Assembly: GCF_900116285.1 (NCBI RefSeq)
Contig: NZ_FPAJ01000001.1
Location: forward strand, 186,001 to 250,000
Direction of reading: 5' to 3'
Origin: Sulfitobacter marinus
GTDB lineage: Bacteria; Pseudomonadota; Alphaproteobacteria; Rhodobacterales; Rhodobacteraceae
Length of the DNA: 64,000 nt
Position numbers and translations under genes: made by a program. Positions 35,059-44,021 of this stretch are shown here, piece after piece. The notes beneath the pieces were generated by a model that saw only the letters and a list, made by a program, of their open reading frames with translations, was not told the DNA's origin and did not search any database. Each line of letters starts with the position of its first letter. Positions within the stretch are counted from its first letter, which is position 1.

Positions 35059-36468
35059 ATGCCACTATTAAACGACGATCGGCTTTTTCCGACGGAGCCT
35101 GCGGTGCGTGCCTTGGCGCGTGAGCTGTATAGCAGCGTTCAGGGCCTTCCGATCATCAGCCCGCATGGCCACACGGACCCACGCTGGTTTGCTGAAAACG
35201 AACCGTTTCCAGATCCCGCAAATCTGTTTGTCACGCCCGATCACTATGTGTTCCGGATGCTGCATTCGCAGGGCATTCCGCTGGATGCAATGGGCGTGCC
35301 GCGTGCTGACGGCGGCCCGGTCGAGGCTGACCCAAGAAAGATCTGGCGGCTGTTTGCACAGAATTACCATCTGCTCCGCGCGACCCCCTCGCGCATCTGG
35401 GTGGATCATGCGTTTCAAACGGTCTTTGGCGTCAACAAGCGGCTGTCGGCGGAAACGGCTGACGAAATCTATGACCAGATCGCTGAATGCCTAAGCCAAG
35501 ATGCCTACCGCCCGCGCGCCCTGTTTGAGCGTTTCAATATCGAGGCGATTTCCACCACGGAAAGCGCGCTTGACGACCTGCACTGGCACAAGATGATCCG
35601 CGACAGCGGGTGGTCGGGAAAGGTGACGACCACCTACCGCCCTGATGCGGTGATTGACCCGGAATTTGGCGGCTTTGCCGAAAATATTGCGACTTTGGGT
35701 GAATTGACGAGCGAGGATACATCGACCTGGGTCGGTTATCTGGCGGCCCATCGCAGCAGACGCGCCTATTTCAAAACGGTTGGGGGTGCTACGGCCAGCG
35801 ATCATGGCCACCCCACCGCCCGCACCGAAGACTTGCCACAAGCCGAGGCGGCAGCGCTGTTCGCCAAGGCGTTGCAAGGCAAATGCAGCGCAGAGGAGGC
35901 GGACCGGTTTCGCGGTCATATGTTGACTGAAATGGCGCGGATGAGCCTGGATGACGGGCTGGTTATGCAAATCCACCCCGGCGCGACGCGCAATCATTCC
36001 GCGTCGATCTTTGACCGGTTTGGCCGCGACAAGGGCTATGACATCCCAACCCGCACCGATTACGTGACCGCACTGCGCCCCTTGCTGAATGCGGTGGGCG
36101 AAAACCCTGATCTGACGGTCATTATATTTACGCTGGATGAAACCAGCTATGCGCGCGAACTGGCGCCGCTTGCAGGTGTTTATCCCGCCCTCAAACTGGG
36201 ACCACCTTGGTGGTTTCATGACAGCTATGAAGGGATGATGCGGTTTCGCGAAATGACCACTGAGACCGCAGGCTTTTACAACACCGTCGGTTTTAACGAC
36301 GATACCCGCGCATTCTGTTCCATTCCCGCCCGTCACGATGTGGCGCGTCGGGTGGATTGCTCGTTTCTTGCCACGCTGGTCGCAACGGGCCGACTGGACA
36401 AGGACGAAGCATTCGAGGTCGCACATGACCTCGCATATCGGCTTGCAAAACAGGCTTACCGGCTCTGA
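35059..36468 (+). CDS. uxaC: Uronate isomerase
   Basis: 469 aa from the ATG at 35059 (GGGAGG just upstream). The amidohydrolase-fold signature SPHGHTDPRWFAENEPF lies near residue 35, and FERFNIEAISTTESALDDL, MQIHPGATRNH and LGPPWWFHDSYEGM are typical UxaC sequences. It isomerises D-glucuronate to D-fructuronate and D-galacturonate to D-tagaturonate in the cytoplasm. It is first in the operon, which also holds a TRAP importer and the fructuronate branch enzymes. Confidence 0.93.
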   Translation: MPLLNDDRLFPTEPAVRALARELYSSVQGLPIISPHGHTDPRWFAENEPFPDPANLFVTPDHYVFRMLHSQGIPLDAMGVPRADGGPVEADPRKIWRLFAQNYHLLRATPSRIWVDHAFQTVFGVNKRLSAETADEIYDQIAECLSQDAYRPRALFERFNIEAISTTESALDDLHWHKMIRDSGWSGKVTTTYRPDAVIDPEFGGFAENIATLGELTSEDTSTWVGYLAAHRSRRAYFKTVGGATASDHGHPTARTEDLPQAEAAALFAKALQGKCSAEEADRFRGHMLTEMARMSLDDGLVMQIHPGATRNHSASIFDRFGRDKGYDIPTRTDYVTALRPLLNAVGENPDLTVIIFTLDETSYARELAPLAGVYPALKLGPPWWFHDSYEGMMRFREMTTETAGFYNTVGFNDDTRAFCSIPARHDVARRVDCSFLATLVATGRLDKDEAFEVAHDLAYRLAKQAYRL

Positions 36469-36496
36469 ATGAGCCATTTTCTGGGAGGAAAAACCA

Positions 36497-37477
36497 ATGA
36501 CTTATATGAAATCTTTAGGTGCGGCGCTGCTGACATCCGTGGCGCTCTCCACGGCTGCATCCGCGTGCGAGGTCACGCTTCGGTCATCTGACACGCACCC
36601 CGATGGCTACCCGACGGTAGCTGCGGTGAATGCGATGGGCGACATGATCAAGGAACGTTCCGGTGATCGTTTGTGCATCGAGGTGTTCCACTCTGCGCAG
36701 TTGGGCGAGGAAAAGGACACGATTGAACAAACACAGTTCGGCGTGATCGATATGAACCGCGTTTCGCTTGGGCCATTCAACAACATCATCGAAGAAACCC
36801 AAATCCCTTCGCTGCCTTATATCTTCCGCTCGGTCGAGCATATGCACAAGGTCATGGACGGCCCTGTAGGTCAGCAAATTCTGGATGCGTTCTCTGACCA
36901 CGATCTGGTCGGCTTGGCCTTTTACGACGGTGGTTCGCGCAGCTTCTACAACTCGGAAAAGCCGATCAATTCCATGGCTGATCTTGCAGGTATGAAGTTC
37001 CGCGTGATGCAGTCGGACATGTTCGTTGATATGGTGTCTGCCCTTGGCGCGAACGCAACGCCAATGCCCTACGGCGAGGTGTATTCGTCGATCCAAACCG
37101 GCGTTATCGATGGTGCCGAAAACAACTGGCCGTCCTATGACAGCTCGGGTCACTTTGAGGTCGCAAAATATTACACGCTCGACCAGCACCTGATCGTGCC
37201 CGAAGTTCTGGTTATGTCGAAGTCCAGCTTTGATAAGCTAAGCGCCGAAGATCAGGCCTTGGTCCGTCAGGCCGCCAAAGACTCCGTGCCGATTATGCGC
37301 GATCTGTGGCAGGCACGCGAAAAAGAATCCGAAGCGCGTGTGCGTGAAGCGGGTGTTGAGATCGTGACAGACATCGACAAAACCCCCTTCATCGAAGCGA
37401 TGGTGCCGGTTTACGAAAAGTATGTGACCTCGGACACTCTGAAGCAGATGGTCGCCGATATCCAAGCGACCAAATAA
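36497..37477 (+). CDS. Uronate-type TRAP substrate-binding protein (DctP type)
   Basis: 326 aa; GGGAGGAAA precedes the ATG at 36497, and the in-frame ATG at 36506 is an alternative. The signal peptide ends near [11 protein letters not shown], so the mature protein would begin with Cys or one residue away. The fold matches sugar-acid-binding DctP proteins (UehA/TeaA-like group): [33 protein letters not shown] and [19 protein letters not shown]. The conserved Arg in FRVMQ would bind the carboxylate. The surrounding uronate genes suggest hexuronate or unsaturated uronate as ligand. Confidence 0.87.
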   Translation: MTYMKSLGAALLTSVALSTAASACEVTLRSSDTHPDGYPTVAAVNAMGDMIKERSGDRLCIEVFHSAQLGEEKDTIEQTQFGVIDMNRVSLGPFNNIIEETQIPSLPYIFRSVEHMHKVMDGPVGQQILDAFSDHDLVGLAFYDGGSRSFYNSEKPINSMADLAGMKFRVMQSDMFVDMVSALGANATPMPYGEVYSSIQTGVIDGAENNWPSYDSSGHFEVAKYYTLDQHLIVPEVLVMSKSSFDKLSAEDQALVRQAAKDSVPIMRDLWQAREKESEARVREAGVEIVTDIDKTPFIEAMVPVYEKYVTSDTLKQMVADIQATK

Positions 37478-37485
37478 ATAACAAG

Positions 37486-37521
37486 ACGGCCCGCCGCGCA
37501 TTTTCCGGCGGGCCGTTTTTT
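37486..37521 (+). terminator. Terminator-like hairpin between TRAP binding-protein and DctQ genes
   Basis: ACGGCCCGCCG (37486-37496) pairs perfectly with CGGCGGGCCGT (37506-37516) and is followed by six T's (37516-37521). This is a textbook intrinsic terminator inside an operon and likely gives partial termination after the binding-protein gene. Confidence 0.8.
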
Positions 37522-37539
37522 CAAGGATAGGAACACCAA

Positions 37540-38061
37540 GTGAAAGATACGATGAGGTTCGTCGCCCGTGCCACTTCCCGAATGGCGCATGTGTCGCTGT
37601 GGGCTGCCGGACTTGGGTTGATCTCGATGACTGCCTTGATCGCGGCACAGGTCGTCTGGCGTTACGTTTTAAACGACAGCATCGTGTGGACCGAACCTGC
37701 GTCGGTCATGATTATGGGATGGTTTATCTTTCTGGGGGCCGCCGTCGGCATCCGCGAAGGGTATCACCTGTCCTTTGATGTCATCCTTTATATGATCCCG
37801 CAAAAGGCCAAGCTCGTGCTCCACTCGATCTCTGATCTGACCGTGGCAGGCTTTGGCGTGGGGATGATCTGGTTCGGCTGGCAACTGGCCGAAAAGACGG
37901 CGAGCAACAAGCTGCCCAGCCTTGGCATTTCAGGTGCCTTTGATTTTGTTCCCATCGTGGTGGGCGGTTTTCTGGTCTTTATTTTCTCGGTCGAGCGTGT
38001 CGCGCGTCGTGCTGCGGGCCTGGGGACTGCGCGCTTTGGCGATGACCCGGTGGAGGATTAA
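37540..38061 (+). CDS. TRAP transporter small permease (DctQ), uronate operon
   Basis: 173 aa, GTG start at 37540 with AAGGATAGG about 8 nt before it. Four hydrophobic helices and the consensus WRYVLNDSIVWTEPASVMIM are visible. It forms the membrane part of the uronate TRAP importer with the next gene, 3 nt downstream. Confidence 0.85.
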   Translation: MKDTMRFVARATSRMAHVSLWAAGLGLISMTALIAAQVVWRYVLNDSIVWTEPASVMIMGWFIFLGAAVGIREGYHLSFDVILYMIPQKAKLVLHSISDLTVAGFGVGMIWFGWQLAEKTASNKLPSLGISGAFDFVPIVVGGFLVFIFSVERVARRAAGLGTARFGDDPVED

Positions 38062-38064
38062 CCG

Positions 38065-39345
38065 ATGGAGCTTTATGTCCTGTTCGGCACATTTGTGTTC
38101 TTGCTTCTGATTGGGACGCCAGTGGCTTTTTGCCTGGGTGTGTCCAGCTTCGCGACCATTGCCTATCTGGGGTTGCCCCCCGTGGTGGTCTTTCAACGTC
38201 TGAATTCGGGCGTGTCGGTTTTTGCGCTGATGGCGATCCCGTTTTTTATCTTTGCCGGCGATTTGATGGTGCGCGGCGATATTGCCCGCCGTTTGGTTGC
38301 CCTCGCCGGGGCCTTTGTCGGCCATCTGCGTGGCGGTCTGGGGCAAGTGAATGTGCTGTCATCGGTAATGTTCGGCGGCGTGTCGGGGTCTGCTGCGGCG
38401 GATGCGTCGGCGGTGGGCGGATTGATGGTCCCGCAAATGGTCGAACGTGGATACGAGCCGGAATATGCGGTCAATATCACGGTGGTCAGTTCGATCATCG
38501 CACTTTTGTTGCCGCCCTCGCATAACATGATCATCTATTCGATCGCTGCGGGGGGGCGCATTTCCATCGCAGATCTGTTCACGGCCGGCATCATCCCCGG
38601 ATTTCTACTGGCATTGGTGCTGATGATCACCGCGTGGTGGGTCGCCAAGCGCAAAGGCTATCCGGTGCAACCCTTTCAGGGATACCGGATGATCGGCACG
38701 TTGTTTATGTCTGCTGCTCCTGGTCTGATCCTTGTTGCAATTATTTTTGGCGGGGTACGGTCGGGGATTTTCACAGCCTCTGAATCGTCGAATATCGCGG
38801 TCGTCTATGCGCTGCTGGTGACATTCTTTGTCTACCGCAGCCTCAGCTGGAATGACTTTGTCCAAGCGACATTTGCCGCCGTGCGGACCACGGCAATGGT
38901 ATTGATGGTTATCGGCTGTGCCGCATCCTTTGGCTGGCTATTGGCCTACACCAAAGTGCCCGCGTCGATGGTAGACCTGCTGAAGGGGCTATCGGACAAT
39001 CCGATTGTGATCCTGCTACTGCTCAACCTGGTGCTGCTGATGCTTGGCACCTTCATGGACATGTCGCCGCTGATCGTGATCACCACGCCGATCTTCCTGC
39101 CTGTGGCAATGGCCTTTGGGGTGGATCCTGTCCACTTCGGCGTGATCTTGATCCTGAACCTCGGCATCGGCCTTTGCACCCCTCCGGTGGGTGCGGTGCT
39201 GTTCGTGGGCTGTGCTGTCGGGCGCATTCCTGTCTGGGATGCGGTGCGTACGATCTGGCCGTTTTACGGCGCGGCCTTTGCGGTTCTGCTGCTTGTTACC
39301 TACATCCCTGCGCTGTCTTTGTGGCTGCCCTCTCTGTTTCGCTAA
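38065..39345 (+). CDS. TRAP transporter large permease (DctM), uronate operon
   Basis: 426 aa, about 12 helices. Typical sequences are FGGVSGSAAADASAVGGLM, IIALLLPPSHNMIIYSIAAG and LILNLGIGLCTPPVGAVLFV. It is a standard-length DctM and the transport channel for the sugar-acid-binding protein upstream. It is followed after 9 nt by kdgF. Confidence 0.88.
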   Translation: MELYVLFGTFVFLLLIGTPVAFCLGVSSFATIAYLGLPPVVVFQRLNSGVSVFALMAIPFFIFAGDLMVRGDIARRLVALAGAFVGHLRGGLGQVNVLSSVMFGGVSGSAAADASAVGGLMVPQMVERGYEPEYAVNITVVSSIIALLLPPSHNMIIYSIAAGGRISIADLFTAGIIPGFLLALVLMITAWWVAKRKGYPVQPFQGYRMIGTLFMSAAPGLILVAIIFGGVRSGIFTASESSNIAVVYALLVTFFVYRSLSWNDFVQATFAAVRTTAMVLMVIGCAASFGWLLAYTKVPASMVDLLKGLSDNPIVILLLLNLVLLMLGTFMDMSPLIVITTPIFLPVAMAFGVDPVHFGVILILNLGIGLCTPPVGAVLFVGCAVGRIPVWDAVRTIWPFYGAAFAVLLLVTYIPALSLWLPSLFR

Positions 39346-39354
39346 GGAGACATT

Positions 39355-39660
39355 ATGACCTATCCAATTGTGGCCGCTGACCTCGGCGTGACCCGCCAGA
39401 TTTTGGCCGAGAACCCTGATCTGATGGTTGTCGCCTTTCGCTTTGAGGGCGGGGCAGAGGGCAAGCTGCATCACCATGTGCATGTTCAATCCACCTATGT
39501 CGAAAGCGGGCGTTTTCGGTTTCATATGGACGGGGTCGACCACGACATTGGGCCGGGCGATAGCCTGATCATTCCGTCCAATATCACACACGGTTGCGTC
39601 TGCCTTGAAGCGGGTACGCTGATCGACACCTTTACACCGCGCCGCGACGATTTCCTTTGA
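39355..39660 (+). CDS. kdgF: Cupin protein KdgF (unsaturated uronate ring opening)
   Basis: 101 aa, a single cupin with metal-binding HHHVHVQSTYVESGRFRF and the second motif PGDSLIIPSNITHG; the end DTFTPRRDDFL is the usual KdgF C-terminus. KdgF speeds conversion of 4,5-unsaturated uronate monomers, the products of pectin, alginate and similar lyases, to the linear 4-deoxy-5-keto-uronate used by KduI or a reductase. GGAGA precedes the start by 6 nt. Its presence shows the cell takes up lyase products and not only free hexuronates. Confidence 0.9.
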   Translation: MTYPIVAADLGVTRQILAENPDLMVVAFRFEGGAEGKLHHHVHVQSTYVESGRFRFHMDGVDHDIGPGDSLIIPSNITHGCVCLEAGTLIDTFTPRRDDFL

Positions 39661-39677
39661 TAAGAAAGACACCTTCC

Positions 39678-40502
39678 ATGATTAAGACTGAGACCCGCTA
39701 TGCCATCGATCCAGCCACAGCCAAGACATTGGACACCGATCAGCTGCGCGACCATTTCCATGTTGCGGGGTTGTTTACCCCCGGCGAGATCAATGTGGTC
39801 TACAGCCATTATGACCGGCTAATCTTGGGTTCTGCCGTGCCAAACGGATCGCCGCTGACCCTTGACCATGTCGAGGCGACGGGCACCCAGAGTTTCCTGG
39901 AGCGTCGCGAAATGGCGGTTCTGAACATCGGTGATACGGGGACCGTCTCCGTGGATAGCACCAGCCACACCATCGAAAACGGCGAAGTGCTGTATATCGG
40001 CATGGGCGCGGGTCCGGTCGAATTCAGCGGGGCAGGGCGCTATTATCTGTTGTCAGCCCCGGCGCATCACACATATCCGACGACCCTGATCAAAATCGCC
40101 GACGCGCGCCGTGTTGAAATGGGATCGAAAGAGGCCGCAAACGAGCGGGTCATCATTCAACTGCTGCACCCTGATGTGTGCAAAAGCTGTCAGTTGCTGG
40201 TTGGCTATACGCAATTTGCCGAAGGCTCCGTTTGGAACACCATGCCCGCCCATACCCATGACCGCCGGATGGAGGCGTATTTGTACTTTGGCATGCCGGA
40301 AGACGCCCGCGTTTTCCACTTGATGGGCGAACCAAGCCAGACCCGTCACATTGTCATGGCGAATGAAGAGGCCGTGATCTCCCCGCCTTGGTCTATTCAC
40401 GCGGGCGCTGGTACATCGTCTTATACATTCTGCTGGGCGATGGCGGGCGACAACGTTGATTTCACCGATATGGACATGATCGCAATGGGTGATCTGCGAT
40501 GA
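39678..40502 (+). CDS. kduI: 4-deoxy-L-threo-5-hexosulose-uronate ketol-isomerase
   Basis: 274 aa from the ATG at 39678; the TTG at 39657 upstream is in frame but less likely. Metal-site motif MPAHTHDRRMEAYLYF and the family start TRYAIDPATAKTLDTDQLRD are present, as is SPPWSIHAGAGTSSYTFCW near the end. It isomerises 4-deoxy-5-keto-uronate (DKI) to 2,5-diketo-3-deoxygluconate, the substrate of KduD encoded next (4-nt overlap). Confidence 0.93.
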   Translation: MIKTETRYAIDPATAKTLDTDQLRDHFHVAGLFTPGEINVVYSHYDRLILGSAVPNGSPLTLDHVEATGTQSFLERREMAVLNIGDTGTVSVDSTSHTIENGEVLYIGMGAGPVEFSGAGRYYLLSAPAHHTYPTTLIKIADARRVEMGSKEAANERVIIQLLHPDVCKSCQLLVGYTQFAEGSVWNTMPAHTHDRRMEAYLYFGMPEDARVFHLMGEPSQTRHIVMANEEAVISPPWSIHAGAGTSSYTFCWAMAGDNVDFTDMDMIAMGDLR

Positions 40503-41242
40503 CCAATCCGTTTTCTCTCGAAGGGCGGCATGCCTTGGTGACGGGTGCCAATACCGGCATCGGTCAGGCCATTGCGGTGGGTCTGGCTGCGGCAGGGGCG
40601 CAAGTGATCTGCGCCAGTCGCCGTGCAAGTGACGAATCCGTCGCGCAGATCACGGATGCAGGCGGCCGCGCCACATCCGTACTGGTTGATTTCAGCGACC
40701 CGATGGCGGGCCAAGACCTGTTCGCAGGGAAAAACATCGATATTTTGGTCAACAACGCTGGTATCATTCGGCGCAATGACTCGGTGGATTTCACCGAAAA
40801 CGATTGGGACGCTGTGATGGATGTGAACCTCAAGGCGCTGTTTTTCACCACTCAGGCCTTTGCCAAGGATGCCCTGTCGCGCGGCACCCGTGGGGCCGTG
40901 GTTAACATCGCCTCGCTTTTGTCGTTTCAGGGGGGCATTCGCGTGCCGTCCTATACCGCGTCGAAACATGGTGTGGCGGGATTAACCAAGATTTTGGCCA
41001 ATGAATGGGCGGCAAAGGGTATCAATGTGAACGCCGTGGCACCGGGCTATATCGCGACCAACAACACCCAAGCGCTGCGCGATGATCCCGACCGCAACGC
41101 CGCAATTCTTGACCGTATTCCTGCAGGGCGTTGGGGCGATGCCGCCGACATTGCCGGTGCTGCGGTCTATCTATGTACACCTGCCGCGCAATATGTGCAC
41201 GGCGCAGTACTGAACGTTGATGGAGGCTGGCTTGCCCGGTAA
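40499..41242 (+). CDS. kduD: 2-deoxy-D-gluconate 3-dehydrogenase (SDR)
   Basis: 247 aa, a classical short-chain dehydrogenase. The cofactor motif is TGANTGIGQAIAVGLA, NNAG is at about residue 84, and the catalytic Ser-Tyr-Lys set lies in IASLLSFQGG and VPSYTASKHG. The end VHGAVLNVDGGWLAR is family-typical. KduD reduces 2,5-diketo-3-deoxygluconate to KDG. The operon position directly after kduI fixes the role. Confidence 0.92.
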   Translation: MTNPFSLEGRHALVTGANTGIGQAIAVGLAAAGAQVICASRRASDESVAQITDAGGRATSVLVDFSDPMAGQDLFAGKNIDILVNNAGIIRRNDSVDFTENDWDAVMDVNLKALFFTTQAFAKDALSRGTRGAVVNIASLLSFQGGIRVPSYTASKHGVAGLTKILANEWAAKGINVNAVAPGYIATNNTQALRDDPDRNAAILDRIPAGRWGDAADIAGAAVYLCTPAAQYVHGAVLNVDGGWLAR

Positions 41243-42656
41243 CGCCATCCCTCAAGATAAGACACGTCCTGCCTCTGGGATTGTCCATCTTGGGCTAGGC
41301 GCGTTTTTTCGGGCCTTTGGATGCGTTTATGTTGCTGATGCAATGGCGGCGTCGGGCGGTGACTGGGGCATCATTGGTGTGTCGCTGCGCAGCCCCGACA
41401 CCCGCGACGCGCTGCGGCCACGCGGTTGGCGCTATCAGTCGGTCACGCTGGCCCCTGACAGCGAAATGATCTGCGATATTGATGTGTTGAACGATGTGCT
41501 TGTCGCGCCCGACGACCCCGTCGCGGTTCTGGCCGCAATGGCCGATCCTGCGATCAAGATCGTGTCGCTGACCGTGACCGAGAAAGGCTACTGCCATAAT
41601 CCGTCAACCGGGGCGCTGAACCTTGATCATCCTGATATTCAGCATGATCTGGCGCACCCGACCCCCGTATCAGCGCCCGGGTTTTTGGTCCGCGCCTTGG
41701 AAATGCGGCGCGCTGCCGACCATATGCCATTCACGGTGTTGACCTGCGATAACCTGCCGGAGAACGGGAAACTTGTGCGTGGCATGGTGTTGCAACTTGC
41801 CCAAGAAATTGACCCACGTCTGGCCGTATGGATCGAAAAGAATGGCCGGTTTCCGTCGACCATGGTTGACCGGATCACACCGGCCACCACACCAGCCGAT
41901 ATTGACCGGATCGCAGCGCGTACTGGCATTTCGGATGCCGGACCGGTGTTTCATGAGCCGTTTAGTCAGTGGGCGATCGAGGATGATTTTGTTGACGATG
42001 CGCGCCCAGATTTTGCGGCGGCAGGCGCTGAAATGGTTGCCGATGTTTCCGCGCATGAAGACATGAAGCTGCGCATGCTGAATGGCACGCATTCAGCGCT
42101 GGCCTATACGGGATACCTTGCAGGTCACGAAACCATCGCCGATACAATCGCTGACCCGGTTTTTGCGCAATACGCCCGTCTGCTGTGGTCCGAGATTATG
42201 CCATCTGTAGAGGCCCCCAAAGGGGTATCTTTGGCCGACTACGCTGATGCTCTTTTTGCGCGCTACAGCAACCCGTCTATTCGCCACCGCACATGGCAGA
42301 TCGCGATGGACGGCAGCCAGAAACTGCCGCAACGCATTCTTGGCACGCTGCGCGACAACATGGCGGCGGGGCGGCCATCGCCGAGGTTGTGTTTGGCGGT
42401 AGCGGCGTGGATGCGCTATGGTGTTGGCACGGACGAGGCGGGGCAATACATTGATGTCCGCGATCCCCTTGCCGATCAGATGCGCGCCGCTGCGGCCAGC
42501 GCCGATACGGTTGCGGACAAGGTCGCGGCCTATCTTGCACTGCGTGATATTTTCCCTGCGGATATGGCAGACAAGCTGCAAGAACCGGTGACCCAAGCCG
42601 CGCAATTGCTGTGGACCAAAGGGGCCCGAGCTGCGGCGCAAGAGGTATCCTCATGA
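41220..42656 (+). CDS. uxuB: Fructuronate reductase (mannitol dehydrogenase family)
   Basis: About 478 aa. The start is ambiguous: ATG at 41220, or TTG at 41232, which has GGAGG (41222-41226) 5 nt before it and gives MPGNAIPQ. Both overlap the end of kduD. The N-terminal Rossmann region begins IVHLGLGAFFRAF, and GTHSALAYTGYLAGHET is the family's catalytic-domain signature. UxuB reduces D-fructuronate to D-mannonate with NADH. UxaC upstream and UxuA downstream make fructuronate the expected substrate; tagaturonate reductase (UxaB) is the alternative. Confidence 0.88.
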   Translation: MEAGLPGNAIPQDKTRPASGIVHLGLGAFFRAFGCVYVADAMAASGGDWGIIGVSLRSPDTRDALRPRGWRYQSVTLAPDSEMICDIDVLNDVLVAPDDPVAVLAAMADPAIKIVSLTVTEKGYCHNPSTGALNLDHPDIQHDLAHPTPVSAPGFLVRALEMRRAADHMPFTVLTCDNLPENGKLVRGMVLQLAQEIDPRLAVWIEKNGRFPSTMVDRITPATTPADIDRIAARTGISDAGPVFHEPFSQWAIEDDFVDDARPDFAAAGAEMVADVSAHEDMKLRMLNGTHSALAYTGYLAGHETIADTIADPVFAQYARLLWSEIMPSVEAPKGVSLADYADALFARYSNPSIRHRTWQIAMDGSQKLPQRILGTLRDNMAAGRPSPRLCLAVAAWMRYGVGTDEAGQYIDVRDPLADQMRAAAASADTVADKVAAYLALRDIFPADMADKLQEPVTQAAQLLWTKGARAAAQEVSS

Positions 42657-43825
42657 TTGAAACCTGGCGTTGGTACGGTGATCTAGACGCAATCTCGTTG
42701 GCCGAGATCGCGCAAACTGGTGCGCGCGGCATCGTCACGGCCCTGCATGAGGTTCCCTATGGAGAGGTCTGGCCATCGCACACCATCGCCGAGCGCAAGG
42801 CGCGCATTATCGATGCGGGGTTCAGCTGGGAGGTCGTCGAAAGCCTGCCCGTTCACGAGCGCATCAAAAAAGGCGACGGCGATCTGTCGCAGCTGTTTGC
42901 AAATTACCGCCAATCGCTGGCAAATCTGGCGGGGCAAGGGGTCAAGACCGTTTGCTATAACTTCATGCCGCTGCTGGATTGGACCCGCACAGACCTTACT
43001 GCTCCTGTGGCGGGCGGGGCAACCTGCCTGCGCTTTGAAGCGGTGCGCATGGCCGCGTTCGAAATCCATATGCTGGGCCGGCAGGTGGCCGAGAATGACT
43101 ATAGCGCGGATGTCGTGGTGCAGGCGGGCGTATGGTTTCAGCAAGCAACTCAAGCGAACCGTGACACGTTGTTGGCGGCGATTATGGCCGGTCTACCCGG
43201 CGCATTTGACCGCTATGATGTCAACGGGTTACGGGATGCGCTAACGCAGTACGACGGCATTGATCGCGCCGGGTTACGCGCGAATTACAAACGCTTTCTG
43301 GACGAGGTTATTCCCACAGCCGAAGAACTGGGCATGCGGCTTTGCGTGCATCCGGACGATCCGCCCCGCGATATTCTGGGGTTGCCTCGGATCGTGTCAA
43401 ACGGCGATGATCTGGACTGGGTGCTTGGTGCATATGACAGCCCCGCCAATGGCATCACACTGTGTTCAGGATCGCTGGGCGCGAACCCCCAGAACGATGT
43501 ACCCGCGATTGCGGCACGTGTTGCGGATCGCATCCATTTCGCCCATTTGCGCAATGTCCACAAAGACCCCGACGGATCGTTCGAGGAAGCGGCCCATCTG
43601 GACGGCGACACCGATATGGTCGCCTTGATTGCCGTGCTGTTGGCGGAACAAAAGCGCCGGCTGGCTGCGGGGCGTGAGGATGTGTTGATCCCGTTTCGGC
43701 CGGACCATGGTCACCACATGTTGTCGGATCATGAACGCGATCTGATCCCCGGCTATCCGTTGATCGGGCGGTTGCGCGGGCTGGCCGAATTGCGCGGCGT
43801 GATACAGGGGTTGTCGCATGGTTGA
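42653..43825 (+). CDS. uxuA: Mannonate dehydratase
   Basis: 390 aa from the ATG at 42653, which overlaps the uxuB stop. The family start ETWRWYGDLDAISL, then VKTVCYNFMPLLDWTRTDL, MRLCVHPDDPPRDILGLPRI, the metal-site Cys in TLCSGSLGANPQND, and FAHLRNVHKD are all present. It dehydrates D-mannonate to KDG, completing the glucuronate branch, and KdgK then acts. It is the last intact gene of the operon. Confidence 0.94.
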   Translation: MIETWRWYGDLDAISLAEIAQTGARGIVTALHEVPYGEVWPSHTIAERKARIIDAGFSWEVVESLPVHERIKKGDGDLSQLFANYRQSLANLAGQGVKTVCYNFMPLLDWTRTDLTAPVAGGATCLRFEAVRMAAFEIHMLGRQVAENDYSADVVVQAGVWFQQATQANRDTLLAAIMAGLPGAFDRYDVNGLRDALTQYDGIDRAGLRANYKRFLDEVIPTAEELGMRLCVHPDDPPRDILGLPRIVSNGDDLDWVLGAYDSPANGITLCSGSLGANPQNDVPAIAARVADRIHFAHLRNVHKDPDGSFEEAAHLDGDTDMVALIAVLLAEQKRRLAAGREDVLIPFRPDHGHHMLSDHERDLIPGYPLIGRLRGLAELRGVIQGLSHG

Positions 43826-43892
43826 CGCATTGGTGCTGCACCCGGATGATATAATCGGTGTGGGCGGGCATGGGGCGTTGGCGCTGCGTTAA
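43818..43892 (+). pseudogene. 24-codon stub after uxuA, possible truncated uronate/altronate gene
   Basis: The ATG at 43818 overlaps the uxuA end and encodes MVDALVLHPDD, then IIGVGGHGALALR before TAA. The VLHPDD start resembles the N-terminal SAF region of altronate/galactarate dehydratases (usually LHPxDNVAVA), which would fit the cluster, but the frame ends at once. Most likely it is the stump of a lost downstream gene. The evidence is one short motif. Confidence 0.35.
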
Positions 43893-44021
43893 GGGGTAGC
43901 AGATATTCTATCTGATCCGCGCCACGGCCTCGGGACTGGTCACAAAATCCGCAGCGTTGAGCTTGGGTGACGACGGCTTTGTGACATGGAAAAATCGGCG
44001 CAGTGAAGTCGCGATTTGACG
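43893..44021 (-). other. Junction between uronate and glycerol clusters with in-frame extension of the ADH gene
   Basis: On the minus strand, 37 sense codons follow the ADH stop (TAG at 44022-44024) in the same frame and end at TAG 43908-43910, reading among others VTKPSSPKLNAADFVTSPE. This has ordinary protein composition, but there is no start codon or family match. It may be leftover coding sequence at an old recombination junction, or chance. Confidence 0.35.
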
